A stretch of 64,000 bases of DNA from Streptomyces cadmiisoli (GTDB lineage Bacteria > Actinomycetota > Actinomycetes > Streptomycetales > Streptomycetaceae), in NCBI RefSeq assembly GCF_003261055.1, contig NZ_CP030073.1:2294001-2358000 (forward strand), read 5' to 3'. Both the position numbers and the translations under genes were made by a program. Each line of letters starts with the position of its first letter. Position 1 is the first letter of the stretch. Shown here in pieces: positions 1 through 9,093 of this stretch. The notes below the pieces were generated by a model that made no database searches, had not been told where the DNA came from, and was given only the letters and a program-made list of their open reading frames with translations.

Positions 1-1030
1 GGGCCACCTCGCGGTGCTCGAACTCCCACTCCACGTCCGGTCCGGTCAGCAGGTCGAGGGTGCTGCGGAACTCGTCCTCGCCGCCCGGCAGATAGCGTCC
101 GTCCACATGGGCCACGGCCTCGCCCGGGATGACGTTGATCTTGTAGCCGGCGTCCAGCATCGTCGGGTTGGCGCTGTTGCGGACGGTGGCCTCGACCAGC
201 TTGGCGGCCGGGCCGAGCTTCTCCAGCAGCCCGTCGACATCGCTCAGGTCGGGGTCGATGCCGTACAGGGCGGACAGCTCGGTGAGGGCCGCCCGCACCG
301 TCGGGGTCAGCCGCAGCGGCCACTCGTGACCGCCGATCCGGGCGATCGCCGCCGCGAGCCGGGTGACCGCGTTCTCGCGGTTCACCTTGGAGCCGTGCCC
401 GGCCCGCCCGTGCGCGGTCAGCTTCAGCCAGCCCGTGCCGCGCTCACCGGCGGCGACGGGGTAGATCTGCCGGCCGCCGCCGTCGTGGAAGGTGAACGCC
501 CCGGACTCGCTGATCCCCTCCGTGCACCCCTCGAACAGCTCGGCGTGCCGGTCGGCGAGGAACCCGGAACCGTCCGCGGCGCTGGCCTCCTCGTCCGCGG
601 TGAACGCGATCACGATGTCCCGCCGGGGCCGCACTCCCTGCCGCGCCCAGGCCCGGACGACCGCGAGGATCATCGCGTCCATGTTCTTCATGTCGACCGC
701 GCCCCGGCCCCAGACGACCCCGTCGCGGATCTCCCCGGAGAACGGGTGCACGCTCCAGTCGGCGGCCTCGGCGGGTACGACGTCCAGGTGCCCGTGGACC
801 AGCAGCGCGTCGGCCGACGGGTCGGTGCCCTCGATACGGGCGACGACGTTGGTGCGGCCCTCGGTGCGCTCCAGCAGCACGGGCTCCAGCCCCGTGTCCG
901 CGAGCCGCGCCGCCGCGTACTCGGCGGCGGGCCGCTCCCGGCAGTCGCCGCCGCCCCGGTTGGTGGTGTCGATGCGGATGAGGTCGGAGGTGAACTCCAC
1001 GACCTCGTCCATCGCCTGCTGGTCAGCCAT
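1..1030 (-). CDS. M20-family metallohydrolase, C-terminus cut by window edge
   Basis: The first 343 codons of an M20 peptidase (ArgE/DapE/carboxypeptidase G2 type) are present and the gene runs off the left edge. Family members are cytoplasmic binuclear-zinc hydrolases that cleave peptide, acyl-amino-acid or carbamate bonds. The metal-site signatures appear in order: VHGHLDVVP (His81, Asp83), GRGAVDMKN and ADEEAS, followed by the dimerisation insert. The ATG at 1030 is chosen because it opens directly on the conserved N-terminal helix. It overlaps the end of the upstream M55 peptidase gene by 8 bases, which implies translational coupling. The pairing suggests peptide or D-amino-acid peptide turnover. 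The exact substrate cannot be read from sequence. Confidence 0.9.
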   Translation of the reverse strand, partial: MADQQAMDEVVEFTSDLIRIDTTNRGGGDCRERPAAEYAAARLADTGLEPVLLERTEGRTNVVARIEGTDPSADALLVHGHLDVVPAEAADWSVHPFSGEIRDGVVWGRGAVDMKNMDAMILAVVRAWARQGVRPRRDIVIAFTADEEASAADGSGFLADRHAELFEGCTEGISESGAFTFHDGGGRQIYPVAAGERGTGWLKLTAHGRAGHGSKVNRENAVTRLAAAIARIGGHEWPLRLTPTVRAALTELSALYGIDPDLSDVDGLLEKLGPAAKLVEATVRNSANPTMLDAGYKINVIPGEAVAHVDGRYLPGGEDEFRSTLDLLTGPDVEWEFEHREVA

Positions 1031-1856
1031 ACTGCTCCTCCACGGCAGCCGAGACGACGGTGGTGACCGCCTTGAAGGTGCGGATCCCCTCGTACATGGT
1101 CTCGCTGGTGTACGTCACTTTCCGTTCCCCGCTCCGGCCGACGCCCGGTACGACGGTCGCGGCCATGGCCAGGTGCTCCGCGTCGAACTCGACCGCCACG
1201 GTGTACGGTCCGCCCGCGACGGGCTCGTACCGCACGGCCAGCGCGACCGCCTCCTTCGCGGCGGCCCGGATGTCCGCGGCGGTCCTGGCCGGTGTCCGGC
1301 ACACGGCCGCGTAGCGCGACACGTGGTCCTTGACGGCGACCTTCAGCGCCTCCGGCGCGTAGCCGAGCGCGTCCTCGCAGGCCACGTCGTCACCGGTCAC
1401 CAAAATCACCGGGACACCGTACTCGGCGACGACATGCGCGTTGAGCAGACCCTCACTGGCGCGAACGCCGTTCAGCCACACCCCGGTGATCGAGTTCGCG
1501 AGATAGGTGTGCGCGAGCACGCCCTCCGCCCCGGCACCCGCGTGATAGCCGATGAACGCGATCCCGTCCACGTCCCCGTGCTGCACGCCCTCGACCATGG
1601 ACAGCGATTTGTGCCGGCCGGTGAGCATTTCCACCCGGTCGTCCAGCTGTTCCAGCAGCAGGTTCCGCATGGTCCAGTGGGCCTCGTTGACGAGCACCGC
1701 GTCGGCGCCGCCGTCGTGGAAGCCGAGCACGGCGGCGTTGACGTCCGAGGTGAACATGGACCGGCAGCGTTCCCACTGCGGCGTCCCCGGCAGCACATCG
1801 GCCGGCCAGGTGACACCGGTGGCGCCCTCCATGTCGGCGCTGATGAGGATCTTCAT
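1023..1856 (-). CDS. M55-family D-aminopeptidase (DppA-like)
   Basis: This 277-residue protein begins MKILISADMEGATGV, the hallmark zinc-binding start of M55 (DppA) peptidases, with Asp8 and Glu10 as expected ligands. A later GYHAGAGAEGVL segment carries another conserved His. Bacillus DppA is a cytoplasmic zinc D-aminopeptidase thought to recycle D-Ala peptides; the same role is inferred here. Length matches the family (about 270-280 aa). The ATG at 1856 is chosen because it starts exactly at the family N-terminus, although no strong Shine-Dalgarno site precedes it. The gene is the first of a two-gene unit and its stop overlaps the start of the M20 hydrolase. Confidence 0.9.
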   Translation of the reverse strand: MKILISADMEGATGVTWPADVLPGTPQWERCRSMFTSDVNAAVLGFHDGGADAVLVNEAHWTMRNLLLEQLDDRVEMLTGRHKSLSMVEGVQHGDVDGIAFIGYHAGAGAEGVLAHTYLANSITGVWLNGVRASEGLLNAHVVAEYGVPVILVTGDDVACEDALGYAPEALKVAVKDHVSRYAAVCRTPARTAADIRAAAKEAVALAVRYEPVAGGPYTVAVEFDAEHLAMAATVVPGVGRSGERKVTYTSETMYEGIRTFKAVTTVVSAAVEEQYG

Positions 1857-2385
1857 GATGCGCCACGTTACGCGGAGAACGTGAAACCGACCAGGACGGC
1901 CGCCCCGCCCCCGCGACCACCGGTCGGTCCAGCTCCGCCCCGGGGGCACCGCGGGCCGCGCTCCGTCCGCGCGCTGGTTGCCGGGACTCGGCCGCCGGGC
2001 TCGCTCCGGCGCGCGGGCGGGGGCGGGGAGGCGACGGGCCGGACGGTCCGCGGGGAGACGCCCCGCCGGACGCCGGGGTGAGGCCACACCGAACGCACCT
2101 GGCACACCCGCCGGGACGACGAAGACACGCCGTCCCGAACGCACCTGACACACCCGGCCGGACGACGGAGACACGCCGTCCCGAACGCCGGTGGCACACC
2201 CGCCCGGACGACGGCGCCGCGCCCGTCCGGAACCGCCCCTCCCCCGGGTCGCCGAGCAAGCGAACGGCGCCGTGCCCGGCACCGGCCGCGCACCGTCGCA
2301 CTCGGGCACCCCGCACCGTCACTCGCGTACGCCCCACCGGCACACGCGGGCGCCCCTCACCGTCACACGTCCGCCACCCGGCTCC
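1857..2385. other. 529-bp intergenic stretch without a convincing gene
   Basis: No frame here has family-like protein content. The stretch contains three tandem copies of a 46-bp unit (2079-2216) and further loosely related GC-rich segments up to about 2370. It must also hold the promoter of the M55/M20 unit, but I could not pick out clear -10/-35 boxes. Confidence 0.6.
2079..2216. repeat. Three tandem copies of a 46-bp unit
   Basis: Copies lie at 2079-2124, 2125-2170 and 2171-2216. By hand count the second and third agree at 40 of 46 positions and the first and second at 36 of 46. The most constant core reads CCGAACGCACCTG followed by CACACCC and GGACGACG. The repeat is non-coding on either strand as far as I can judge. 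Its function is unknown. Confidence 0.75.
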
Positions 2386-3111
2386 TCACATGTGACGAGC
2401 CGCCACCACCCACTTCGACGGCAGTTCGATCCTGATGCCGTCCGGGCCGCACTCGGTGGTGATCAGCGGCAGTTCGCCCGCGGCCAGCACGGTCAGCCCG
2501 GCCGCCCGCAGATGGTCGTGGACCGCCGCGTCGGCCACCTCGCCCGGAGCGATGCCGTGCCGGAACACCGGTGCGAGCTTGGCCGGCGGTCCGTCCGGGT
2601 TCTGCGCCAGACCGCGCAGCACGGCCCCGGCGGCTTCCGCGAGCTCGACGAGGAAGACCCGGCCCCGGGTGCCGACCAGTGTGGCGATCCCGTCCACCAG
2701 CGGCTGCCGGTCGTCCGGTTCGCACTGGTGCAGCACGCCGCGCACATAGACGTTGGCGTCCCCGAGTTCCGCGTGCAGCGTCTCCGTCTCGGTCTTGTCG
2801 GCGGCGTCCAGGCACCGGTAGCCGGCCTGTCCGGCCGGATCCGCGTTCCGGGCGTGCTCCACGGCCGCCTCGGCCAGGTCGACGCCGAGCACGTGCGGGA
2901 AGCGGTCGGCCAGGAAGCGGGTCTGGGTGCCGTTGCCGCAGCCGAGGTCGATCATCGGCAGCGCGGGATGGGTCAACTGCGGCTCGAACAGGGCGAGGTG
3001 CCGGCCCGCGGTGAGCACCGGCTCGGCGTCCCAGAGGACGGCGCCCCGCTCGGGGGGCGCCTCGCGCCAGAAGCCCTCCCAGGCCTGCCGGTACCGATTC
3101 GTCACGCTCAT
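2386..3111 (-). CDS. Class I SAM-dependent methyltransferase
   Basis: This 241-residue protein carries motif I MIDLGCGNGTQT at about residues 53-64, followed by a LGVDLAEAAVEHAR segment (motif II acidic residue) and a later AGLTVLAAGELP strand. It is therefore a Rossmann-fold methyltransferase of the type-12 kind, cytoplasmic, substrate unknown. The ATG at 3111 is preferred over the in-frame TTG six bases upstream because GGGGGAG sits six bases before it. The gene stands alone between the repeat region and the PP2C gene. No functional context is apparent. Confidence 0.8.
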   Translation of the reverse strand: MSVTNRYRQAWEGFWREAPPERGAVLWDAEPVLTAGRHLALFEPQLTHPALPMIDLGCGNGTQTRFLADRFPHVLGVDLAEAAVEHARNADPAGQAGYRCLDAADKTETETLHAELGDANVYVRGVLHQCEPDDRQPLVDGIATLVGTRGRVFLVELAEAAGAVLRGLAQNPDGPPAKLAPVFRHGIAPGEVADAAVHDHLRAAGLTVLAAGELPLITTECGPDGIRIELPSKWVVAARHM

Positions 3112-3255
3112 GGCCAACTCCCCCGGTCCGACGCGGTCCCGCCGCGACCGGCGGGCGAGTACGGTCTACCGCGCCCGGCGCACGGCCACAAGCGCGCGGC
3201 GCGTTCCTTCACGGGTCGTTCGACGGGCGTGCGCCCCTCGCGCACGCGGGCCGAT

Positions 3256-5727
3256 TCAGCGGCGGGGCAGGGTCAGTTCGAACCAGACGGTCTTGCCTTC
3301 GCTCGTACGGCTGGCACCCCACTCGCGGGCGAGGGTGCTGACCACGCGCAGTCCGCGGCCGGCCTCGTCGTCGGGCCCGGCGCTGAGCAGTGTGGGCAGG
3401 TCGTGACCGTCGTCGTCGACCTCGCACAGCAGGGTGTCCGCACGTACCAGGCGCAGTTCGACTGGGCGGCGACCGGAGTGCCGGACGGCATTGGTGACCA
3501 GTTCGCTCACCATCAGCTCGGCGTTGTCCGCCAGCCCGGCCAGGCCCCAGGTGTGCAGCTGCTCGCGCACCGCCGTGCGGGCCCGGCCCACCTCGGCGGG
3601 TTCGCGGGCGAGCCGCCATGCGGCGACGTCGTCGGGTTCGATGCCGGTCAGGCGGGCCATCAGCAGGGCGACGTCGTCCTTGCGGCCGCCGCGGGTGTTG
3701 AGGGCGCGGATGATCGTGTCGCAGGCGTCGTCCATGGAGGCTGCCGGGTGCGCGGCGGACTCGCACAGCGTGGCGAGGCCGACACCGATGTCTTCACCGC
3801 GCACCTCGACCAGCCCGTCGGTGCACATCACCAGCCGGTCACCGGGCCGCACACGCACCCGTACCTCTTCGAAGGGCACACCGCCGACGCCGATGGGCGC
3901 GCCGGTGGGCAGGTCGAGCAGTTCGCTGCGGCCGTCGTCGGCGCGGACGAGCACGGGTGGGATGTGGCCCGCGTTGCCGATGCGAAGTTCGCTCGCGACC
4001 GGGTCGTAGACGGCGTAGAGGCAGGTCGCGAGGTAGGAGTCGCCGAGCCGCTGGGCCAGGTCGTCGAGGTTGCGCAGCAGTTGGGCGGGGGGCAGGTCGA
4101 GGGCGGCCATGGTCTGCACGGCCGTCCGCAACTGGCCCATCATCGCCGCCGAGTTGAGGCCGTGGCCCATGACGTCGCCGACGACGAACGCGGTGCGGGC
4201 GCCGGGCAGTTTCACCGAGTCGAACCAGTCGCCGCCGACCCGTCCGAGCAGGGTGCCCGGCAGATAGCGGGTGGCGATGTCGCAGCCCGCCATGTGCGGC
4301 GGGATGTGCGGCAGCATGCTGTCCTGGAGGGTCTCGGCGACACTCTCCTGGTAGGTGTACATACGCGCGTTGTCGAGCACCAGGCCCGCCCGGGCGGCGA
4401 GTTCGGCGCCGGTGACCCGGTCCATGTCGTTGAACTCGGCCCGCTCGGGGTGCCGCAGCAGGATCATGAAGCCGAGGACCACCTGGCGCGCCTTGAGCGG
4501 CACGACGAGCATGGAGCGGCCGGTGATCAGCGGCCGGATGTCGCGCTTCTCGAACTGCGAGGCGATGGCGTGGCCCAGCTGCTCGCTGATGCGCGGCACC
4601 AGGACGGGCTCCCCCGTGGTCATGCACTGGAAGAACGGCGTGTGGGCGGGGAACGGCATGGCCTCGCCGACCGGCACGACGTCGTCCCACCGGCCCGGCT
4701 CGTCGGTGTGCTCCAGCGCGACCCGGTGCCACAGGGTGGTGGTGTCCGGCACGCCGTCGGGGAATCCCTCGCCGGCGACGACCTGTTCACGCAGATAGGT
4801 GCCGGCGACATCGGTGAAGCGCGGTACGACGGCCTTGCTGACCTCGACGACGGTGCGCGCCAGATCGAGCGAGGTGCCGATCCTCCCGCTGACCTCGTTG
4901 AGGAACTCCAGCCGCTCGCGCACGGCGGCGTACTCCAGGTCCTCCGCCTCGTCCCGCAGTTCCTCCGGGACGGTCCCGCCGGCCGCCACGGCCCTGGCCA
5001 GGCGCTCGCGCCGGGCCCGGCGCTCGGCGCGGCGGGGCACTCCCCAGTCGGGGGTGACGGGCACCCGTTCGTTCTGGCTGAACTCGAGGACCGGGTAGCC
5101 CAGTTCGAGGACCTGCCCGACGATCCGGGCGCTCTCCCCGACGCTCATGCTGGGCAGGATCTCGGGGAGCCTGCGGGCGAGTTCGTCGGCGCCGGGGAAG
5201 TCGGTGTGCAGGGCGAAGGCGGGTGCGATCCGTTCGACGGAGGTGTCGTCCCGCGCGTCGGCCCGGTGCAGCGCGGTTGCGTCGGCGGCGAGCACGAGCA
5301 GCCGCTCCGCGCCGGGGCCGACCAGCGGGTACGCCCACCAGAGCACGTCGACCCTGGCGCCGTCGGACGCGCTGATCCGGGCCCGGCCCGCGGCCGGGTA
5401 GGACAGCCCTCCGTCGAGGGACGATCCGAGGTCGGGGCCGAGCCCCTCGGAGGTCCCGTAGGGTCCGTACGGGGTGTCCTCCGGGGCCCCGGGATCCTCG
5501 GGGAGCGCTCCGGAGACCGGCAGCAGATCGGCCGCGGGCCGCCCGATCGCGGACTCCTTGGCGCTGCCGAACAGGCGCCGGGCGCCGCTGCTCCAGTGGG
5601 AGACCAGGCCCTCGCGGTCGACCACGACCACGGCCAGCGGGACGCGGCCGGCCGGGACGCGCCCGGCCGGCGCACCGCTCCCCGTCCGGTGGCCGGCAGG
5701 CTCTCCCCGGTCGGTGCCACGGTCCAT
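3256..5727 (-). CDS. PAS-GAF-PP2C (SpoIIE/RsbU) phosphatase with C-terminal anti-sigma-type ATPase domain
   Basis: This is an 823-residue multidomain regulator. A PAS-like region lies at about residues 28-150 and a GAF region at about 290-455. The PP2C domain spans roughly 467-690, with DWFD, VGDVMGHG, NAGHIPP and CTDGLVE carrying the metal-binding acidic residues. A HATPase_c domain of the RsbW/SpoIIAB kind covers about 695-823, with an N-box ELVTNAVRHS and a G-box GRGLRVV. Such proteins typically dephosphorylate anti-anti-sigma factors in response to a sensed signal, and the attached ATPase domain may bind a sigma or antagonist partner. The ATG at 5727 begins just before the PAS region with a purine-rich stretch upstream. 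No anti-anti-sigma gene is adjacent, so the partner is unknown. Confidence 0.88.
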   Translation of the reverse strand: MDRGTDRGEPAGHRTGSGAPAGRVPAGRVPLAVVVVDREGLVSHWSSGARRLFGSAKESAIGRPAADLLPVSGALPEDPGAPEDTPYGPYGTSEGLGPDLGSSLDGGLSYPAAGRARISASDGARVDVLWWAYPLVGPGAERLLVLAADATALHRADARDDTSVERIAPAFALHTDFPGADELARRLPEILPSMSVGESARIVGQVLELGYPVLEFSQNERVPVTPDWGVPRRAERRARRERLARAVAAGGTVPEELRDEAEDLEYAAVRERLEFLNEVSGRIGTSLDLARTVVEVSKAVVPRFTDVAGTYLREQVVAGEGFPDGVPDTTTLWHRVALEHTDEPGRWDDVVPVGEAMPFPAHTPFFQCMTTGEPVLVPRISEQLGHAIASQFEKRDIRPLITGRSMLVVPLKARQVVLGFMILLRHPERAEFNDMDRVTGAELAARAGLVLDNARMYTYQESVAETLQDSMLPHIPPHMAGCDIATRYLPGTLLGRVGGDWFDSVKLPGARTAFVVGDVMGHGLNSAAMMGQLRTAVQTMAALDLPPAQLLRNLDDLAQRLGDSYLATCLYAVYDPVASELRIGNAGHIPPVLVRADDGRSELLDLPTGAPIGVGGVPFEEVRVRVRPGDRLVMCTDGLVEVRGEDIGVGLATLCESAAHPAASMDDACDTIIRALNTRGGRKDDVALLMARLTGIEPDDVAAWRLAREPAEVGRARTAVREQLHTWGLAGLADNAELMVSELVTNAVRHSGRRPVELRLVRADTLLCEVDDDGHDLPTLLSAGPDDEAGRGLRVVSTLAREWGASRTSEGKTVWFELTLPRR

Positions 5728-5871
5728 GGCCCAGGCCCTCTCTCCCCCACGGCTGTGCAAGATCTGTGCCCCGGTCACCACCGTACGGCGGCGCCCGGAC
5801 ACGATGTGCGGCAATGCGGGAATTGACGCTCCGTCAGCGGTGGGTGCGCGACGGCGTGCGCGGCCGGGCGG

Positions 5872-8265
5872 TCAGTCCTCGTGGCCCAGCTGGAGGTCCC
5901 GCTCGGTGCGTCCGCCGCCCGCCACCTGGAGCACGGTGGCCACCGGCGGGTAGCCCGCCGCGATGACGGTGTACTCGCCGGAGGACAGGTCGACGAACCG
6001 GAACGTGCCGTCGGCGCCGGTGGTGAGCGTGTCGACCACGTTGCCCGCCGCGTCCAGCAGCGTCACGCGCGCGTCCTCGACGGGCCTGCCGCCGCTCGCC
6101 CTGACCGTGCCGCGCAGCACCGCCCCGCCGGCGAGTTCGACGTCCTGCCGGGTCTCGCGGGCGGCCTGCACGGTGACCGGCAGGGCGGTGGGACGGAACG
6201 CGGGCGCGCTCGCGGCGAGCGTGTACTCGCCGGCGACCAGCTCGCTGATGACGTAGCCGCCCTCGCGTCCGCTGCGGGTGGCGGAGACGACCTCGCCGTG
6301 CACATTGGTCAGGGTGACGGTGGCGTCCCGCACGGGTGTGCCGTCCGCGGTCAGGACACTGCCGGCGAGGCGCCCGGCGCCGCCGAGGACGACGTCCAGT
6401 TCGACGGGCCGCTCGCCGACGGTGACGGAGACGGCCTGCGGCTGGTGGCCGCCGGCGGCGGCGATCAGCACGTACGCCCCCGTGCCGGGCGTGGCCAGCG
6501 CGTACCGCCCGTCCTCACCGCTCGCGCCCCGGCCGATCTGCTGACCGGCGACGTCGATGAGGGTGAGCGCGGCGCGCGGCACCACGGTCCCGTCGGGGTG
6601 CTGGACGGTGCCGCAGACGGGGATTCCGGCGGCGTACGGCGAGCGGGCCTGCGGGATCGGGGTGTGCGCCGACGCGGTCTCCGGGTCGGTGGTGGGGGCG
6701 TTGTGGGACACCAGCGGTTTCTCCTTGAGGAAGAAGGCGATGAGCAGGCCCACGACGAGCACGGGGACGAGGTAGAGGAAGATCCTCGGCATGGCGTCGG
6801 CGTAGGCCTGGATGTAGCCGTCGCGCAGTTCCGGCGGCAGGGCGTGGACGAGCTCGGGGGTGATGGACTCCGGATCGGGCAGCTCGGCGCCCGCGTGCCG
6901 GGGGAGCCGCTCGGCCAGGGAGTCGGTGAGCCGGTCGGCGAAGAGGGTGCCGAAGATCGCGGCGCCGACGCTGCCGCCGATCTGCCGGAAGTAGTTGTTG
7001 GCGCTGGTGGCGGTGCCGAGGTCGGCGGGGCGCACGGAGTTCTGCACGGCGAGGATCAGGACCGGCATCACCATGCCGATCCCGGCGCCGAGGACGGCCA
7101 TCCACAGGCTGTAGTGCAGCCGGGGCGTGTCCGCTTCGAGCCGGGACAGCAGCCACATGCCGATCACCGACAGGGCGCTGCCGATGATCGGGTGGAGCTT
7201 GTAGCGGCCGGTGCTGCTGATGAGCTGTCCGGAGATGATCGACGCGCCGACGATGCCGCCCATCATCGGCAGCATCAGCAGCCCGGACTCGGTGGCGCTG
7301 GCCCCGTCCACCATCTGCAGGAAGGTCGGCAGGTAGCTGGCGGCGCCGAAGAGGGCGACGCCGACCACCAGTCCGACCAGGCCGGTGATGTTGAAGACGG
7401 AGTCGCGGAACAGCCGCAGCGGGATGAGGGGTTCGACGGCGAAGCGCTCGACGACCAGGAACAGCGCGGCACTCGCCACGGACCCGGCTGCCAGTCCCAG
7501 GATGACTCCGGAGCCCCAGGCGTACTCGGTGCCGCCCCAACTCGTCAGCAGGACCAGGCAGGTGGAGGCGGTGGCGAGGAGCAGGGCGCCGAGAACGTCG
7601 AAGCGGGGTTTGGCGACCGGTTTCGGCAGTTTCAGCACGACGGCCACGACCGCCATGGTGACCGCGCCGAAGGGCACGTTGATGTAGAAGCACCAGCGCC
7701 AGGAGAGGTGGTCGGTGAAGTAGCCGCCGAGCAGGGGGCCGGCCACCGAGGCGAGCCCGAAGGCGGCGCCGATCAGGCCCATGAACCGGCCGCGCTGCCG
7801 GGGCGGCACGATGTCCGCGATGATCGCCTGGACGCCGATCATGAGTCCGCCGGCGCCGATGCCCTGCACCGCGCGGAAGGCGATCAGCTGGTCCATCGTC
7901 TGCGCCCGGCCGGCGAGCGCGGAGCCGACGACGAAGACCACGATGGCGAACTGGAAGACGCCCTTGCGGCCGAGGAGGTCGCCGAGCTTCCCGTAGACCG
8001 GCAGTCCGACGGTGGCGGTGAGCAGGTAGGCGGTGATCGCCCAGGACATCTTGTCCAGGCCGTGCAGGTCGCCGACGATCTTCGGGAGCGCGGTGGCGAC
8101 GATCATCTGCTCCAGCGCGGCGAGCAGCAGCGCCAGCATCAGTCCGAGGAAGACCAACCGCACCTGGCGCGGGCCGAGTTCGACGGTGCCGGCCGGCGGT
8201 GGAGCGGGCGGTCGCGGCGGGGCCGCCGCAACCGGTTCGTCCTGCACCACAGTCGTCCCGCCCAC
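5872..8265 (-). CDS. DHA2-family MFS exporter fused to three carboxypeptidase-regulatory-like modules
   Basis: This 797-residue protein has an N-terminal 14-TM EmrB/QacA-type transporter (about residues 35-535). It shows the motif A loop [10 protein letters not shown] and an [13 protein letters not shown] segment, and would be a proton-driven drug or metabolite exporter in the membrane. Residues from about 555 to the end form three consecutive beta-sandwich repeats, each with a G-V-x-P-x-x-A-x-V/L-T-L-I/T/L-D pattern and a GxYxL/I/V...Y core, typical of CarboxypepD_reg domains. The length is far above the usual 450-550 aa because of this tail. The GTG at 8265 is preceded by GAGGGGAG. The gene is monocistronic with no regulator beside it. 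Confidence 0.87.
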   Translation of the reverse strand: MGGTTVVQDEPVAAAPPRPPAPPPAGTVELGPRQVRLVFLGLMLALLLAALEQMIVATALPKIVGDLHGLDKMSWAITAYLLTATVGLPVYGKLGDLLGRKGVFQFAIVVFVVGSALAGRAQTMDQLIAFRAVQGIGAGGLMIGVQAIIADIVPPRQRGRFMGLIGAAFGLASVAGPLLGGYFTDHLSWRWCFYINVPFGAVTMAVVAVVLKLPKPVAKPRFDVLGALLLATASTCLVLLTSWGGTEYAWGSGVILGLAAGSVASAALFLVVERFAVEPLIPLRLFRDSVFNITGLVGLVVGVALFGAASYLPTFLQMVDGASATESGLLMLPMMGGIVGASIISGQLISSTGRYKLHPIIGSALSVIGMWLLSRLEADTPRLHYSLWMAVLGAGIGMVMPVLILAVQNSVRPADLGTATSANNYFRQIGGSVGAAIFGTLFADRLTDSLAERLPRHAGAELPDPESITPELVHALPPELRDGYIQAYADAMPRIFLYLVPVLVVGLLIAFFLKEKPLVSHNAPTTDPETASAHTPIPQARSPYAAGIPVCGTVQHPDGTVVPRAALTLIDVAGQQIGRGASGEDGRYALATPGTGAYVLIAAAGGHQPQAVSVTVGERPVELDVVLGGAGRLAGSVLTADGTPVRDATVTLTNVHGEVVSATRSGREGGYVISELVAGEYTLAASAPAFRPTALPVTVQAARETRQDVELAGGAVLRGTVRASGGRPVEDARVTLLDAAGNVVDTLTTGADGTFRFVDLSSGEYTVIAAGYPPVATVLQVAGGGRTERDLQLGHED

Positions 8266-8470
8266 TTACCGCTCCCCTCGCCGCGCCCGCTGCACGATTT
8301 CTACGCAAATATCTGCGCAAATCGACAACTACGAGCAAGCGCGACGAGTTACGGCATCATGCCGGTCGGCAAGGAGATCCACTCGAACCGGTGAGATCTC
8401 AACGGCCTTTGCGGGCGCGCCCCTTGGACTGCTCGCCGACCTCGGCGGACCGCCTCCCGGCCTCGGCGGA

Positions 8471-8914
8471 CTACTTCTCGACCTCGGCGGCGAGCCTGGC
8501 GAGCACCGCGTCGTAGATGCGGCCGAGGCCCTTGGGGGCGAAGGTCCGCTCGAAGAAGCCGCCGATGCCGCCGGTGCCGGTCCAGGTGCTGGTCACGACG
8601 ACCCGGGACTTGCCCTCACCGGCCGGGGTGACCCGCCAGACGGTGACCATGGACGAGTTGCGGTCCTTCTCCACGAGCTCGCCGTCGGTCGGCTCGGTGA
8701 CCTCCAGCAGGCAGTCGCGCACACGCTTGCTGGTCGCCTGGAGCCGCCAGTGGACGAGGGTGCCCTCGCCGTCGCCCCCCTCGCGGACCTCGTACTCGCT
8801 GAAGTGCTCGGGCAGCAGCTTCGCCCGCGTGCCGGTGTAGTCGGCCAGGGTGTCGAACACCGTCTCGGGATCCGCCGCGACGACCCGCTCGGTAGTGGCC
8901 TCGACCTGCGCCAT
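8471..8914 (-). CDS. SRPBCC (START/polyketide cyclase-like) family protein
   Basis: This 147-residue protein begins MAQVEATTERVVAADPETVF, the usual first strand and helix of SRPBCC domains. It continues through DYTGTRAKLLPEHFSEYEV and ends in a long amphipathic helix (GRIYDAVLARLAAEVEK). The fold makes a hydrophobic cavity that binds lipids, polyketides or similar ligands; no specific ligand can be assigned. The ATG at 8914 has GGAGG six bases upstream, which decides against the longer frame. It faces the radical SAM gene across a 179-bp divergent intergenic region. Confidence 0.8.
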   Translation of the reverse strand: MAQVEATTERVVAADPETVFDTLADYTGTRAKLLPEHFSEYEVREGGDGEGTLVHWRLQATSKRVRDCLLEVTEPTDGELVEKDRNSSMVTVWRVTPAGEGKSRVVVTSTWTGTGGIGGFFERTFAPKGLGRIYDAVLARLAAEVEK

Positions 8915-9049
8915 TGCGTTCCTCCAGCACCTGGGGTTCTCGGGTTTGGCACAGCCAATCACCCCGGTCCCCGGCAGCCAAATCGAAGGCTCGGAACTGA
9001 TCGATCGGGTTCGGTGAGGCGATCAGGAGTGGCGCCCGCACGATCATGG

Positions 9050-9061
9050 GAACAGATGTTC
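9050..9061. promoter_or_regulatory. Candidate LexA (SOS) box
   Basis: The sequence GAACAGATGTTC is a perfect GAAC-N4-GTTC palindrome, the core of the Gram-positive and actinobacterial LexA operator. It lies directly upstream of a TATTCT -10-like hexamer (9062-9067) and 32 bases before the start of the radical SAM gene, where a repressor would block transcription. Confidence 0.6.
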
Positions 9062-9093
9062 TATTCTGGGCCCAGTGCTACCGAGGAGGCGTC

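Noticed and set aside
2191..5826. A 1211-codon open frame on the plus strand, antisense to the methyltransferase and PP2C genes.
   Set aside because: Its translation is low-complexity (Gly, Arg, Val, Asp, Gln rich) without domain motifs, while the minus strand shows clear family motifs. Long antisense frames are expected at this GC content.
8283..8345. AT-rich direct repeats (GCAAAT) upstream of the exporter gene as an operator.
   Set aside because: Two short hexamers in an AT-rich patch are not enough evidence, and no divergent regulator gene is present.
9046..9093. Upstream ATG at 9046 as start of the radical SAM protein.
   Set aside because: It would put the start before the LexA box and -10, whereas the ATG at 9094 has a strong GAGGAGG and begins at the family N-terminus.
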